Part shown: one piece after another, positions 1 through 8,260 of the stretch
Position numbering within the stretch: position 1 is the first letter of the stretch
How the letters are laid out: every line of letters starts with the position of its first letter
Source of the DNA: Rhodothermus sp.
GTDB lineage: Bacteria > Bacteroidota > Rhodothermia > Rhodothermales > Rhodothermaceae
Length of the DNA: 41,683 bases
Reading direction: 5' to 3'
Assembly (NCBI GenBank): GCA_015487635.1
Contig: WFPM01000035.1
Coordinates: 1 to 41,683 of the forward strand
Made by a program: the position numbers and the translations under genes
Notes under the pieces: model-generated
The model's database searches: none
What the model was told of the DNA's origin: nothing
The model's input: only the letters and a program-made list of their open reading frames with translations

Positions 1-1113
1 ACCGAACTGGGCGCTGTAGCGCGTCAGGGGCGCGACGGGCAACAGGCCCCACCAGGTAACCACGTACACGAGCAGTCCAAGCACGAAGGGCAGCGCGGCC
101 AGCAGGTAGTAGCGGGCCAGGGGATGCGCGCGACGATGGGCCTGCCAGGCTACTCCGAAGCCGAGCAGGGCGGCCATCAGAGCGGCCAGGGCAGCGATCT
201 GTTCGGCCAGCACCCAGTAGCCGAACAGGCCCAGCAGGGCAGGGAGTGCCAGCAGGGCCATCAACAGGTGCAGCAGCCGATGGTAGATCGGCGCATAGCG
301 TGACGTTTCCAGAAAAGAAACTGTAAAGCCCAGGTAGCCGAGTCCGGCTCCCAGCAGCAGATAAAAGTCGATCGCGTGGGGGTAGGCGCGGTTGATGGGC
401 CAGAACAGATCGGCTAGATAGCCCGAGGCCGAAAGCCAGAACAGCGCCAGCAGGGCCGTCAGCATGACGTAGTACAGGTAGCTGCGCTCGCGCACCGCCA
501 GAAACAGAAACAGATTGTAAAGCGCCATGGCCAGCAGCCCCGACAGCAACCCCTGCACCACGCGATGTGCACGTTCGGCTGCCAGGGCTTCGTCGATCGG
601 GTGCAGCCGGATCGGCACCGGCACGCCCGGCGAGACGTAGCTGACAAAGTTGTGCCGGACGCGCAGGTACAGGTGATGTGGCACGTCGGGCGAGAGATGC
701 AGCGAAAGGTAGGGCGGACGGAAGGTGGCGATGTCGCGCATCCGGGGCGGCACCCGAAAGCCGGTGTGCAGCGTGTCGCGAGGTGGCAGACGGCCGTCCA
801 CCAGCACGTAGCCGGTTACCTGATCGGCCGGAATCTCGACCAGCCAGTGCGAGCGTCCCGGTGCGGCGACCAGCTTCAGCCGGAACCAGTACGTCCCGGG
901 CGGTAGATCGGGCGTCAGACGGGCCGACGAACGCCAGGCGTCGGATTGAAGGACCCGGGCAAGTGTTAGTGTATCGGTGGGGTCGATGAGCAGGGCAGCG
1001 TAGGGCTCCGTTACCGTTATGATGCCGGCATGGTCAAGGCGAAGAACAGAAGGCTGGGTCGTATCACCTGAGGGCAGTAGGAGGAGCAACAACAGAATGG
1101 GGACGGGCGGCAT
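1..1113 (-). CDS. 7TMR-DISM membrane sensor protein, N-terminal part (runs off left edge)
   Basis: The minus-strand frame is open from ATG at 1113 to the window edge (371 codons, no stop), so the C-terminus is missing. The first ~20 residues are a hydrophobic leader (ILLLLLLPSG). Residues ~50-190 look like the periplasmic 7TMR-DISMED2 sensor domain: TYWFRLKL, then LYLRVRHN. From about residue 195 there is a run of membrane helices with the typical 7TMR-DISM opening (LLSGLLAMALYNLFLFLAVR, then SYLYYVMLTALLALFW). Proteins of this class usually end in a histidine kinase, GGDEF or other signalling output domain, but that part lies outside the window, so the output is unknown. A purine-rich GGGAGA precedes the ATG by about 10 bases. 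It is transcribed away from the RluA gene, with 122 bp between the two starts. Confidence 0.85.
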   Translation of the reverse strand, partial: MPPVPILLLLLLLPSGDTTQPSVLRLDHAGIITVTEPYAALLIDPTDTLTLARVLQSDAWRSSARLTPDLPPGTYWFRLKLVAAPGRSHWLVEIPADQVTGYVLVDGRLPPRDTLHTGFRVPPRMRDIATFRPPYLSLHLSPDVPHHLYLRVRHNFVSYVSPGVPVPIRLHPIDEALAAERAHRVVQGLLSGLLAMALYNLFLFLAVRERSYLYYVMLTALLALFWLSASGYLADLFWPINRAYPHAIDFYLLLGAGLGYLGFTVSFLETSRYAPIYHRLLHLLMALLALPALLGLFGYWVLAEQIAALAALMAALLGFGVAWQAHRRAHPLARYYLLAALPFVLGLLVYVVTWWGLLPVAPLTRYSAQFG

Positions 1114-1235
1114 TTGACGCACATCTCCCGCCAGGGTACCGGCTTTCGTTCGCGAATACACCTGCTACCCGCAACCGAAACGGAAGGTTCTCGTTGATGT
1201 CTGTCGAGCGAAAATCCGGAAGGGAAAGCAAAGCT

Positions 1236-1964
1236 ATGCTGGAGGTTGCGGAACTCCCTGTGCTGTACTTGGACAATCATCTGCTGGTCATCAACAAGCC
1301 GTCGGGATTGCGCAGTCAGGGCGATCGGAGCGGGGCGCCGACCGTGCTTTCGCTGGGCAAGGCGCTGATCAAGGAGCGCTTCAACAAGCCCGGGAACGTC
1401 TATCTGGGGTTGGTGCATCGGCTGGATGCGCCGGTGTCGGGCGTGATGGTACTGGCCCGTACGTCCAAGGCGGCTGCCCGGCTGATGCAGCAGTTCCGGG
1501 AACGCACGGTGGAAAAGGTGTACCTGGCGCTGGTGGAAGGCGAGCTGGAAGGCAGCGGCACCTGGGAGGATTTCATTGCGCCGGCCCGCGACCACATGCG
1601 CTTGGTGCTCGAAGATCATCCCTGGGGCAAGCGGGCCATCCTGCACTGGGAAGCGCTCATGACGCGCAACGGCCTGACGCTCATGCGCCTGGTGCCCGAA
1701 ACCGGCCGCAAGCACCAGATCCGGGTGCAACTGGCCTTCCGAGGCTATCCCATCCTCGGCGACCGGCGCTACCGGGCGCGTCGCTGGCTGGCACCCGGAC
1801 AGATGGCACTGCACGCCTGGAAGCTGGCGCTCACGCATCCGACCCGCCGCGAGCGCATGCAGTGGACGGCGCCCGTACCGTCGTTCTGGGACAAAGCCTT
1901 CCGGCTGCGCGTCGATCGCCTGCTGGCCTATCTGGAAGCTTCCGGTCCCGAAGGTATCCGGTAG
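1236..1964 (+). CDS. RluA-family RNA pseudouridine synthase
   Basis: It converts uridine to pseudouridine in rRNA or tRNA. The catalytic motif HRLD lies at residues 61-64 (Asp64 would be the nucleophile), followed by the family's SGVMVLARTSKAA. Residues 8-25 (PVLYLDNHLLVINKPSGL) are the usual start of the catalytic domain, and GRKHQIRVQLAFRGYPILGD near residue 165 is the conserved C-terminal motif. No S4 domain is visible, so it is closer to the short RluA/RluC-like stand-alone forms than to RluD. The length of 242 residues is normal. I chose the ATG at 1236 because GGAAGGGAAAG precedes it and the protein then begins at the domain; TTG 1194 and ATG 1197 in the same frame would add 13-14 poorly conserved residues. 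The target base cannot be told from the sequence. The 3' end overlaps a small opposite-strand gene by 37 bp. Confidence 0.9.
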   Translation: MLEVAELPVLYLDNHLLVINKPSGLRSQGDRSGAPTVLSLGKALIKERFNKPGNVYLGLVHRLDAPVSGVMVLARTSKAAARLMQQFRERTVEKVYLALVEGELEGSGTWEDFIAPARDHMRLVLEDHPWGKRAILHWEALMTRNGLTLMRLVPETGRKHQIRVQLAFRGYPILGDRRYRARRWLAPGQMALHAWKLALTHPTRRERMQWTAPVPSFWDKAFRLRVDRLLAYLEASGPEGIR

Positions 1965-2239
1965 CCTTTCACTTCCTCGGCGCAGACGGCGGGGGCCGGT
2001 ACGACGCAGACCTCTTCGTCGCGAAACGGATCGACCACAATGGGGATATGCTGATAGGTCTCAAAACGACCGGCGCCGCGCTGGAACTGCCGCCCGATCG
2101 CCTTGCAAAGCCGTCGATAGGCCGTTCGCCCCACCAGAATGTAGCAGGCTTCGTGCCCGGCTTCCTGCAGCTGTCGCAGGCTGTCGTGAATGAACGGCAG
2201 CATTTCGTCGTCGCCCGGCGTATATTCCAGAACCGTCAT
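1928..2239 (-). CDS. small protein of unknown function (103 aa)
   Basis: I do not recognise this family. The frame from ATG 2239 to TAG 1928 has normal amino-acid make-up, with amphipathic segments (LPFIHDSLRQLQEAG), an acidic N-terminus (EYTPGDDE) and an ordered-looking hydrophobic C-terminal part (HIPIVVDPFRDEEVCVVPAP). Its codons use G/C in third position like the neighbours. A longer frame extends upstream to 2668, but that part only mirrors hemF and is not counted. AGGTTGGGG just before the ATG may serve as a weak ribosome site. It fills the otherwise empty space between the RluA gene and hemF, runs divergent from hemF, and overlaps the RluA 3' end by 37 bp. No signal peptide, membrane segment or metal motif is visible. 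It is probably a cytoplasmic conserved hypothetical. Confidence 0.6.
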   Translation of the reverse strand: MTVLEYTPGDDEMLPFIHDSLRQLQEAGHEACYILVGRTAYRRLCKAIGRQFQRGAGRFETYQHIPIVVDPFRDEEVCVVPAPAVCAEEVKGYRIPSGPEASR

Positions 2240-2320
2240 AGGCCCCAACCTGTGTGTTGTATGATGGACGATCATGCCCGCGTCAATCGGTTGCGCGAAG
2301 AGCCACGCACCGATATTCCG

Positions 2321-3241
2321 ATGGCGCGTCGCGTGCAGCGCTTCGTCGAAGCGCTGCAGCGGCACATCTGCAAGGCCATAGAAGACGTTGACGGCGCCGC
2401 ACAGTTTCGGCGGGATCCCTGGAATTATCGCGAAGGCGGTGGGGGGCTGACCTGCGTGCTGGAAAACGGTGCTGTCTTCGAAAAGGCGGGCGTCAACACG
2501 TCGGCCATCTGGGGACGGCTCTCGGAGCGGGCGGCCCGTGCCATCGGCGTGAATCCCGGCCCGTTCTTCGCCACGGGCCTTTCGCTGGTCATTCACCCGC
2601 GCTCGCCTTACGTGCCCAGTGTCCACGCCAACTTCCGCTACTTTGCGCTGGGTGAAGACCTGTTTCACCCGGAGGATCAGTGGTTCGGGGGTGGCGCCGA
2701 CCTAACTCCTTACTATCCTTTTCTGGAGGACGTACAACACTTTCACCGTGTCTGGAAGGATGTATGCGACCGACATCCGGGCGTGGCCGACTATGCGCGC
2801 TTCAAGGCGGCCTGCGACGCGTATTTCTACCTGCCGCATCGGGGCGAGATGCGCGGTGTAGGCGGCATTTTCTACGACTACCTGCGCGACGATCCTGAAG
2901 GGGCGTTTTTCTTCACCCGGGAGGCTGGCCGCGCCTTTCTGCGCTCGTACCTGCCCATCGTCGAGCGCCGCAAGGATATACCCTTCGGTGAGCGCGAACG
3001 GCATTTTCAGCTCCTGCGACGTGGCCGCTACGTGGAGTTTAACCTGATCTACGATCGAGGCACGCGCTTCGGATTGGAGTCGAACGGCCGTACCGAAAGC
3101 ATCCTGATGAGCCTGCCGCCCGAGGTGCGCTGGCAGTACGACTGGCGTCCTGTGCCCGGCTCGCCCGAAGAGGCCGCGCTCTGGTTCTTTCAGCCGCGCG
3201 ACTGGCTGGCGCTGACCGAGGCCGACGTGCCGCAGCCGTAG
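2321..3241 (+). CDS. hemF: oxygen-dependent coproporphyrinogen III oxidase
   Basis: HemF oxidatively decarboxylates coproporphyrinogen III to protoporphyrinogen IX with O2, a late step of heme synthesis, so it implies aerobic growth. The family pattern is complete: WNYREGGGGLTCVLENG near the N-terminus, VFEKAGVN, the glycine-rich FGGGADLTPYYPF, GVGGIFYDY, and RYVEFNLIYDRGTRFGL near the C-terminus. Length from ATG 2321 is 306 residues, close to the usual ~300. In-frame ATGs at 2261 and 2264 would add about 20 non-conserved residues and leave only 21 bp to the divergent small gene; none of the starts has a good ribosome site, so the start is uncertain. Other heme genes (hemH, hemL) lie 5-6 kb away, but this gene seems to be transcribed alone. 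Confidence 0.93.
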   Translation: MARRVQRFVEALQRHICKAIEDVDGAAQFRRDPWNYREGGGGLTCVLENGAVFEKAGVNTSAIWGRLSERAARAIGVNPGPFFATGLSLVIHPRSPYVPSVHANFRYFALGEDLFHPEDQWFGGGADLTPYYPFLEDVQHFHRVWKDVCDRHPGVADYARFKAACDAYFYLPHRGEMRGVGGIFYDYLRDDPEGAFFFTREAGRAFLRSYLPIVERRKDIPFGERERHFQLLRRGRYVEFNLIYDRGTRFGLESNGRTESILMSLPPEVRWQYDWRPVPGSPEEAALWFFQPRDWLALTEADVPQP

Positions 3242-3356
3242 CCTGTCTGTTTTTGAATTCTCTGCACGCTGCGCTGGCTATTAACAATCTGGCTACAATT
3301 TGCTAACTTATGGCTGGTCCTGACAGGCCGTAGTGTTGCTTTGAAGGCAGGCGTTC

Positions 3357-4292
3357 ATGCAAGGGACGACGGAAGCACAGCACGCCTGGCGCACGCCGGA
3401 GATAGAAGAGCCGACCAACCGGTATTTCATTCATCCGCTGAGCTGGGCGCTGGTGCAGCGGCTGGCGCGCTGGGGCGTGCATCCCAACACGGTCTCGCTG
3501 GTGGGGCTGGCTCTGGGCGCCGGCGCTGCGGTGGCCTACTATCACTATTCCATCTGGTGGGCCTGCGTGCTGGGCTTTCTGCTGATGATCGGCTGGCACG
3601 TTATGGACGGTGCCGACGGCCAGCTGGCCCGTCTTACCGGCCGCACCTCTGAGATCGGCAAGGTGCTCGACGGCCTGTGCGACCACGGTACCTTCGTACT
3701 GATCTACATCAGCCTGGCGCTGGCAACCTATCCATCGGCGGGCTGGATCGCCTGGGCGCTGGCCGTGCTGGCCGGCGTCAGCCATATCGTGCAGGCCAGC
3801 GCCTACGAATTTCAGCGGCAGTCCTACGACTACTGGGTACACAATAAGCAGAACGCGCGGCCGGTCACGCCCGAAGCCTTTCGTGCAACGCTGGCCGAAA
3901 AGCGCGGATTGGCCCGATGGATGGGGCAACTCTATCTGGTCTATCTGCGCGTGCAGTACGGCGTGGGCGCGGCCGACCTGGAGCTGATGGGACTGCTGGA
4001 GGAGGCGCTGGAAAAGTTCGCCTATCCCGAGAAGGCCCGGCAGATGTACCGCTACGTGCACCGGCCACTGGTGCGCCGCTGGGCGATCATGAGCTCGAAC
4101 TATCGCACGCTGGCCATTTTCATCGCCTGCCTGTACGGCAAACCGCTGGCTTTTTTTGTGTTCGAACTGGTCGTGCTCAACCTGATCTTTCTGCTGCTGG
4201 TCGTGCAGCTGCGAATCCGGAACCGGCGCTTCCGATTGTGGTTGCGCCGCCATCTGGAAGGAAAGCCGGCAGATGCCTGGCTGCAACGGTAA
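3357..4292 (+). CDS. CDP-alcohol phosphotransferase, probable CDP-inositol-dependent inositol phospholipid synthase
   Basis: This is an integral membrane enzyme with the CDP-alcohol phosphotransferase signature D-G-x2-A-R-x8-G-x3-D-x3-D intact: D87, G88, A91, R92, G101, D105 and D109, preceded by D84. Several hydrophobic segments surround it (about 48-82, 112-145 and 250-285). It is the first gene of a compact operon with inositol-1-phosphate synthase and a CTP:inositol-phosphate cytidylyltransferase. This context suggests that it takes CDP-inositol, and not CDP-diacylglycerol, as the donor. From memory, R. marinus has been shown to make a dialkylether glycerophosphoinositol by this unusual route. 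The alternative, di-myo-inositol-phosphate phosphate synthase as in hyperthermophiles, cannot be ruled out by sequence alone. GAAGGCAGG sits 6-7 bases before the ATG. At 311 residues it is longer than minimal family members, with extra soluble residues at about 155-235. Confidence 0.85.
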   Translation: MQGTTEAQHAWRTPEIEEPTNRYFIHPLSWALVQRLARWGVHPNTVSLVGLALGAGAAVAYYHYSIWWACVLGFLLMIGWHVMDGADGQLARLTGRTSEIGKVLDGLCDHGTFVLIYISLALATYPSAGWIAWALAVLAGVSHIVQASAYEFQRQSYDYWVHNKQNARPVTPEAFRATLAEKRGLARWMGQLYLVYLRVQYGVGAADLELMGLLEEALEKFAYPEKARQMYRYVHRPLVRRWAIMSSNYRTLAIFIACLYGKPLAFFVFELVVLNLIFLLLVVQLRIRNRRFRLWLRRHLEGKPADAWLQR

Positions 4293-4322
4293 TTCATTCA
4301 CCATCCTGAACCGAAATTATCC

Positions 4323-5651
4323 ATGAGCGAAGCTGTTTCGATTGCCCCCCCGGAGGGCAAGTTGCTGGTGCTCACGCCGGGCCTGGGGGCCGTGGCGACC
4401 ACCTTCATTGCGGGCGTCGAGGCGGTTCGTCAGGGGCGTGCCCGGCCCTACGGATCGCTGACGCAATTGCAGACGATCCGGCTGGGCCGCCGCTCGGCCG
4501 GACGTAACCCGCTGATCAAGGAGTTTCTACCGCTGGCCGAACTCGACGACCTGGTTTTTGGCGCCTGGGATATCTTCCCGGACGACGCCTACGAGGCGGC
4601 CATGCGCGCGCAGGTGCTCGAAGAGCGCGACCTGAAACCGCTCGAAGACTTCCTGCGCACGATTCGACCCATGCCGGCCGCCTTCGACCGTCAGTATGTG
4701 CGTCGGCTCGACGGGCCCAACGTCAAAAAGGCCCGCACGAAGAAGGAGCTGGCCGAGATGCTCCGCGAGGACATCCGGCGCACAATCGAAGAGACCGGCG
4801 CTACCCGGGCCATCATGATCTGGTGTGGCTCGACCGAGGTGTACACGCGCCCGTCGGACTGCCACCGCTCGATCGAGGCCTTCGAGGCGGGCCTGGAGGC
4901 CAACGATCCGTCGATCACGCCTTCGCAGCTCTATGCCTACGCGGCCATCATGGAAGGTGTGCCCTATGCCAACGGGGCACCGAACCTGTCGGCCGATGTG
5001 CCCGCCCTTGAGCAACTGGCCGAGGAAAAAGGTGTGCCCATCGCCGGTAAGGACTTCAAGACCGGCCAGACCATGCTCAAAACGGTGGTGGCGCCGGCCT
5101 TCAAGATGCGCATGCTGGGCGTGCGAGGCTGGTTCTCGACAAACATCCTGGGCAACCGCGACGGCGAGGTGCTCGACGACATCGACAGCTTCCGCGCCAA
5201 GGAGGTGACCAAGTCGGGCGTGCTTGACACGATTCTGCAGCCCGACCTGTATCCGGAGCTCTATGGTAACCTCTACCACAAGGTGCGGATCAACTTCTAC
5301 CCGCCGCGCGGCGACGCCAAGGAAAGCTGGGACAACATCGACATTTTCGGCTGGATGGGCTACCCGATGCAGATCAAGATCAACTTCCTGTGTCGGGACT
5401 CCATCTTGGCCGCGCCGATCGTGCTGGATCTGGCGCTGTTTCTGGATCTGGCCGCGCGGGCCGGCCTCAAGGGCATTCAGGAGTGGCTCTCGTTCTACTT
5501 CAAGAGCCCGCATGTGCAGGAAGGCCACGTGCCCGAGCACGACCTGTTCATCCAGCACATCCGGCTGAAGAACACGCTGCGCGTGCTGGGCGGCGAGTCG
5601 CCCATCACGCATCTGTCCGAAGAGTTTGAGTTGTACGAGAACCTGAGATGA
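4323..5651 (+). CDS. ino1: inositol-1-phosphate synthase (MIPS)
   Basis: It isomerises glucose 6-phosphate to L-myo-inositol 1-phosphate using bound NAD+. Residues ~14-28 hold the nucleotide-binding loop (LLVLTPGLGAVATTF). Further family marks are WCGSTEVY, FEAGLEANDPSITPSQLYAY, PIAGKDFKTGQTMLKTVVAP and WFSTNILGNRDGEVL; the last two supply active-site lysine, asparagine and aspartate residues in known enzymes. The 442-residue length fits the actinobacterial/archaeal-size group rather than the longer eukaryotic one. It follows the CDP-alcohol phosphotransferase by 30 bp, and its TGA overlaps the ATG of the cytidylyltransferase by 4 bp, so the three products are probably co-translated. It would supply the inositol phosphate that the next enzyme activates with CTP. 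Confidence 0.95.
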   Translation: MSEAVSIAPPEGKLLVLTPGLGAVATTFIAGVEAVRQGRARPYGSLTQLQTIRLGRRSAGRNPLIKEFLPLAELDDLVFGAWDIFPDDAYEAAMRAQVLEERDLKPLEDFLRTIRPMPAAFDRQYVRRLDGPNVKKARTKKELAEMLREDIRRTIEETGATRAIMIWCGSTEVYTRPSDCHRSIEAFEAGLEANDPSITPSQLYAYAAIMEGVPYANGAPNLSADVPALEQLAEEKGVPIAGKDFKTGQTMLKTVVAPAFKMRMLGVRGWFSTNILGNRDGEVLDDIDSFRAKEVTKSGVLDTILQPDLYPELYGNLYHKVRINFYPPRGDAKESWDNIDIFGWMGYPMQIKINFLCRDSILAAPIVLDLALFLDLAARAGLKGIQEWLSFYFKSPHVQEGHVPEHDLFIQHIRLKNTLRVLGGESPITHLSEEFELYENLR

Positions 5652-6403
5652 TTCAGAATGGCGCAGGACCCCGGACGGGCATCGTGCTGGCGGCCGGGCT
5701 GGGCTCGCGGCTGGCCGGTGCCCGCCCGGGGTTTCAATTGAAACCCCTGACACCGGTGGCCGGCATGCCGCTGATTCTGCGTACGTTGCGCAGTGTGGCG
5801 CTGGCCGGCTGTCGGGAAGTGGTCATTGTCGTGGGCTACCACGGCGAGGAGGTGCAGGAGGCGGTCCGTCGGCACTACCGGGGGCCGCTCCGGGTGCACT
5901 TCGCCCACAACCCGCACTACGAACTGCAGAACGGCCTGTCGGTGCTGGCCGCGCGACCGTACGTGAAGGAGGAGCCCTTTCTGCTCACCATGGCCGATCA
6001 CGTGCTGGGGGACGAACTCATGGCCCTGGTGCGCACGCATCGGCCCCCGGAAGATGGCGCCACGCTGCTGGTGGACTACCGCATCGATCAGATTTTCGAC
6101 CTGGACGATGCCACCAAGGTGCGCGTCGAGGACGGCTGGATCGTGGACATCGGCAAGCACCTGACCGACTTCAACGCCATCGACACGGGCGTCTTCGTCT
6201 GCACCTTTGCGCTGATGGAGGCGCTGGAGGCCGTCTACCGGGAGCAGGGCGACGCATCGCTCTCCGACGGCGTGCGCCGACTGGCCTGCGTCCACCGCAT
6301 GGCCGCGCTCGACATCGGCGACGGCTTCTGGCAGGACGTCGACACGCCCGAGATGCTCGCCTACGCCGAACGCCGCCTGCTGGAAATGGCCCGATCTGGA
6401 TAA
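5648..6403 (+). CDS. nucleotidyltransferase, probable CTP:inositol-1-phosphate cytidylyltransferase
   Basis: A 251-residue sugar-nucleotide-transferase fold protein. GIVLAAGLGSRL at residues 11-22 is the NTP-binding loop. LKPLTPVAGMPLI contains the usual lysine and PL motif, and TMADHVLGDELM contains the metal-binding aspartate. Sequence alone would allow several sugar-phosphate substrates. Its position, overlapping the inositol-1-phosphate synthase stop by 4 bp and sharing an operon with a CDP-alcohol phosphotransferase, points to CDP-inositol formation. In archaeal and Thermotoga di-myo-inositol phosphate pathways a similar domain is often fused to the transferase; here the two activities are on separate genes. 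It is the last gene of its operon, followed at once by a rho-independent terminator. Confidence 0.85.
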   Translation: MIQNGAGPRTGIVLAAGLGSRLAGARPGFQLKPLTPVAGMPLILRTLRSVALAGCREVVIVVGYHGEEVQEAVRRHYRGPLRVHFAHNPHYELQNGLSVLAARPYVKEEPFLLTMADHVLGDELMALVRTHRPPEDGATLLVDYRIDQIFDLDDATKVRVEDGWIVDIGKHLTDFNAIDTGVFVCTFALMEALEAVYREQGDASLSDGVRRLACVHRMAALDIGDGFWQDVDTPEMLAYAERRLLEMARSG

Positions 6404-6438
6404 AAAAAGGGCGGGACGAATCGGGTCCCGCCCTTTTT
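6404..6438. terminator. bidirectional rho-independent terminator
   Basis: GGGCGGGAC at 6409-6417 pairs perfectly with GTCCCGCCC at 6425-6433 around a 7-base loop. Five A residues lie to the left and five T residues to the right, so the hairpin can stop transcripts from both sides. It separates the inositol operon (plus) from the convergent pckA (minus) and starts directly after the cytidylyltransferase stop codon. Confidence 0.92.
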
Positions 6439-6456
6439 CTGTCAGAATACTTCCGC

Positions 6457-8061
6457 TCAGACGTTGACCACACGTGGGCCGGCTTCGGCCACTTCGCGGG
6501 AGCACCCGGCGCGATACTTCTCGAAGTTCTGCGCAAACAGCCGCGCCAGCCGATCGGCCATCTCGTCGTAGGCCGCCGGATCGCTCCAGGTGTTGCGCGG
6601 CTGCAGGATCTCCTCCGGCACGCCCGGGCAGCGGGTGGGGATGGCAAAGCCGAAGCGTTCATCCACCACGGTGGGCGCCTCGGCGAGCGTGCCGTCGTGG
6701 ATGGCGTCGATGATGGCCCGGGTATGGGCCAGCTTGATGCGGTGCCCCACGCCGTAGGGGCCGCCGGTCAGCCCGGTGTTGATCAGCCAGGCCTGCGTGT
6801 TGTGACGCCGCATGCGCTCGGCCAGCATCTCGGCATATTTGAACGGATGCCACACCAGGAAGGCGGCGCCGAAGCAGGCCGAGAACGTGGCCTGCGGTTC
6901 GGTCACACCCACTTCGGTACCGGCCACCTTGGCCGTGTAGCCGCTGATGAAGTGATACATCGCCTGCTCGGGCGTGAGGCGGGCCACCGGCGGCAACACG
7001 CCGAACGCATCGTAGGCCAGAAAGATGATGTTACGTGGGTGGCCGCCCATGCAGGGAATCTTGGCGTTCTCGATGAACTCGATGGGGTAAGAGGCACGGG
7101 TGTTCTCCGTAATGGAGGCGTCGGCGTAGTCCACCTCGCGCGTCTCCGGATCGAATACAACGTTTTCGAGTACGGTCCCAAACCGGATTGCGTTGTAGAT
7201 CTGCGGCTCCCCTTCGGGCGAAAGGTTGATCACCTTGGCGTAGCAGCCGCCTTCGATGTTGAAGATGCCCTCGTCCGTCCAGCAGTGCTCGTCATCGCCA
7301 ATCAGGCGGCGTTTGGGATCGGCCGAGAGGGTCGTTTTGCCCGTGCCCGACAGCCCGAAAAACAGCGTTACGTCGCCGTCCGGCCCTTCGTTGGCCGAGC
7401 AGTGCATCGAGAGCACGCCGCGGAGCGGCATCAGGTAATTCATCACGGTGAAAATGCCCTTCTTCATCTCCCCGGCGTACTCCGTGCCGAGGATCACCAT
7501 TTCACCCCGCTCGAAAGAGAGATCGACGCTCGTCTTCGAGGTCATGTGGGAGGTGTAACGGTTGGCCGGGAAGCGCCCCGCATTGAAGATCACGTAGTCC
7601 GGCTCGCCGAACTGCGCCAGCTCTTCCCGGGTGGGACGAATCAGCATGTTGTGCATGAAGAGGGCGTGGTAGGGGCGTTCGCAGATCACCCGCACCTTGA
7701 TGCGGTAGGTGGGATCCCAGCCGGCAAAACCATCGACTACGTAGAGGCGATCCCGGGTATTCAGGTAGTCAAGGGCCCGTTCACGGTTGATCAGAAACGT
7801 GTGCTCATCAAGCGGGATGTTGATAGGGCCCCACCAGATGTTTTCTTGGCTCTCTGGATGTTCGACGATGCGCTTGTCGGCCGGGCTGCGTCCCGTTTTG
7901 GCTCCGGAGGTGCAGGCCAGCGCCCCGCTGCTGACGATGGCCGACCGGGCATCGTAGCGCACCGCCTCTTCATAGAGCACGGCAGGTGAGGGATTCCGCA
8001 ACACGTATGGTACGTGCAGGCCGTAAGCTTTCAGATCCATCGTGGTGTTCATTTTTGACAT
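6457..8061 (-). CDS. pckA: phosphoenolpyruvate carboxykinase (ATP)
   Basis: It interconverts oxaloacetate + ATP and PEP + CO2 + ADP, the entry step of gluconeogenesis. The P-loop [16 protein letters not shown] lies at residues ~234-249, with the kinase-2-like LIGDDEHCW downstream. [14 protein letters not shown] near residue 53 and [13 protein letters not shown] near residue 192 are substrate- and metal-site motifs of the ATP-dependent family. [20 protein letters not shown] and [13 protein letters not shown] complete the pattern. At 534 residues it has the typical size. It is monocistronic, convergent with the inositol operon and divergent from hemH. Two 16-bp palindromes lie 30-85 bp upstream of its start and are candidate operators. 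The start MSKMNTT is assumed; a second ATG four codons in is possible. Confidence 0.96.
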   Translation of the reverse strand: MSKMNTTMDLKAYGLHVPYVLRNPSPAVLYEEAVRYDARSAIVSSGALACTSGAKTGRSPADKRIVEHPESQENIWWGPINIPLDEHTFLINRERALDYLNTRDRLYVVDGFAGWDPTYRIKVRVICERPYHALFMHNMLIRPTREELAQFGEPDYVIFNAGRFPANRYTSHMTSKTSVDLSFERGEMVILGTEYAGEMKKGIFTVMNYLMPLRGVLSMHCSANEGPDGDVTLFFGLSGTGKTTLSADPKRRLIGDDEHCWTDEGIFNIEGGCYAKVINLSPEGEPQIYNAIRFGTVLENVVFDPETREVDYADASITENTRASYPIEFIENAKIPCMGGHPRNIIFLAYDAFGVLPPVARLTPEQAMYHFISGYTAKVAGTEVGVTEPQATFSACFGAAFLVWHPFKYAEMLAERMRRHNTQAWLINTGLTGGPYGVGHRIKLAHTRAIIDAIHDGTLAEAPTVVDERFGFAIPTRCPGVPEEILQPRNTWSDPAAYDEMADRLARLFAQNFEKYRAGCSREVAEAGPRVVNV

Positions 8062-8090
8062 GAATTCAAAGCGTTGCCCTGCTTTTCTTG

Positions 8091-8106
8091 TTATGCTTAA
8101 GCATAA
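8091..8106. promoter_or_regulatory. 16-bp perfect palindrome between pckA and hemH
   Basis: TTATGCTTAAGCATAA reads the same on both strands. It lies 30 bp upstream of the pckA start and 155 bp upstream of hemH. The short perfect AT-rich form without a loop fits a dimeric repressor or activator site better than a terminator. The factor is unknown. Confidence 0.5.
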
Positions 8107-8127
8107 GGAAAACGCTCCCGATTGTTG

Positions 8128-8143
8128 TTAAACATATGTTTAA
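8128..8143. promoter_or_regulatory. second 16-bp perfect palindrome between pckA and hemH
   Basis: TTAAACATATGTTTAA is a second perfect palindrome, centred 37 bp from the first but with a different half-site. It contains TATGTTTA, one mismatch from the Bacteroidota -7 box TAnnTTTG on either strand, so it could be both an operator and a promoter core. A looser inverted repeat follows directly (AGAATC 8143-8148, GATTCT 8154-8159). Confidence 0.5.
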
Positions 8144-8260
8144 GAATCCCTGAGATTCTATAAGATCGTCGGGCTTGTACGAAACTTCAAGCAGAAAGCG
8201 GAACTGACAGTTGTCGTCTGGCTCTAAACCCGAAGTTGCCAAACAGCAGAAGGTGAGGTC

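Noticed and set aside
1862-2320. Upstream extension of the hemF reading frame
   Set aside because: The extension overlaps the RluA gene and the opposite-strand small gene, has no HemF family character, and would make the protein 459 residues against a usual ~300.
4527-5753. 408-codon minus-strand open frame
   Set aside because: It lies antisense to inositol-1-phosphate synthase, is rich in His/Arg/Gln as expected from a mirrored GC-rich gene, and shows no family motif.
3357-6403. Di-myo-inositol phosphate (compatible solute) pathway
   Set aside because: The genes would fit, but from memory R. marinus lacks this solute and uses CDP-inositol for a lipid. Kept only as an alternative.
6697-7989. 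430-codon plus-strand open frame
   Set aside because: It mirrors pckA, whose motifs on the minus strand are complete.
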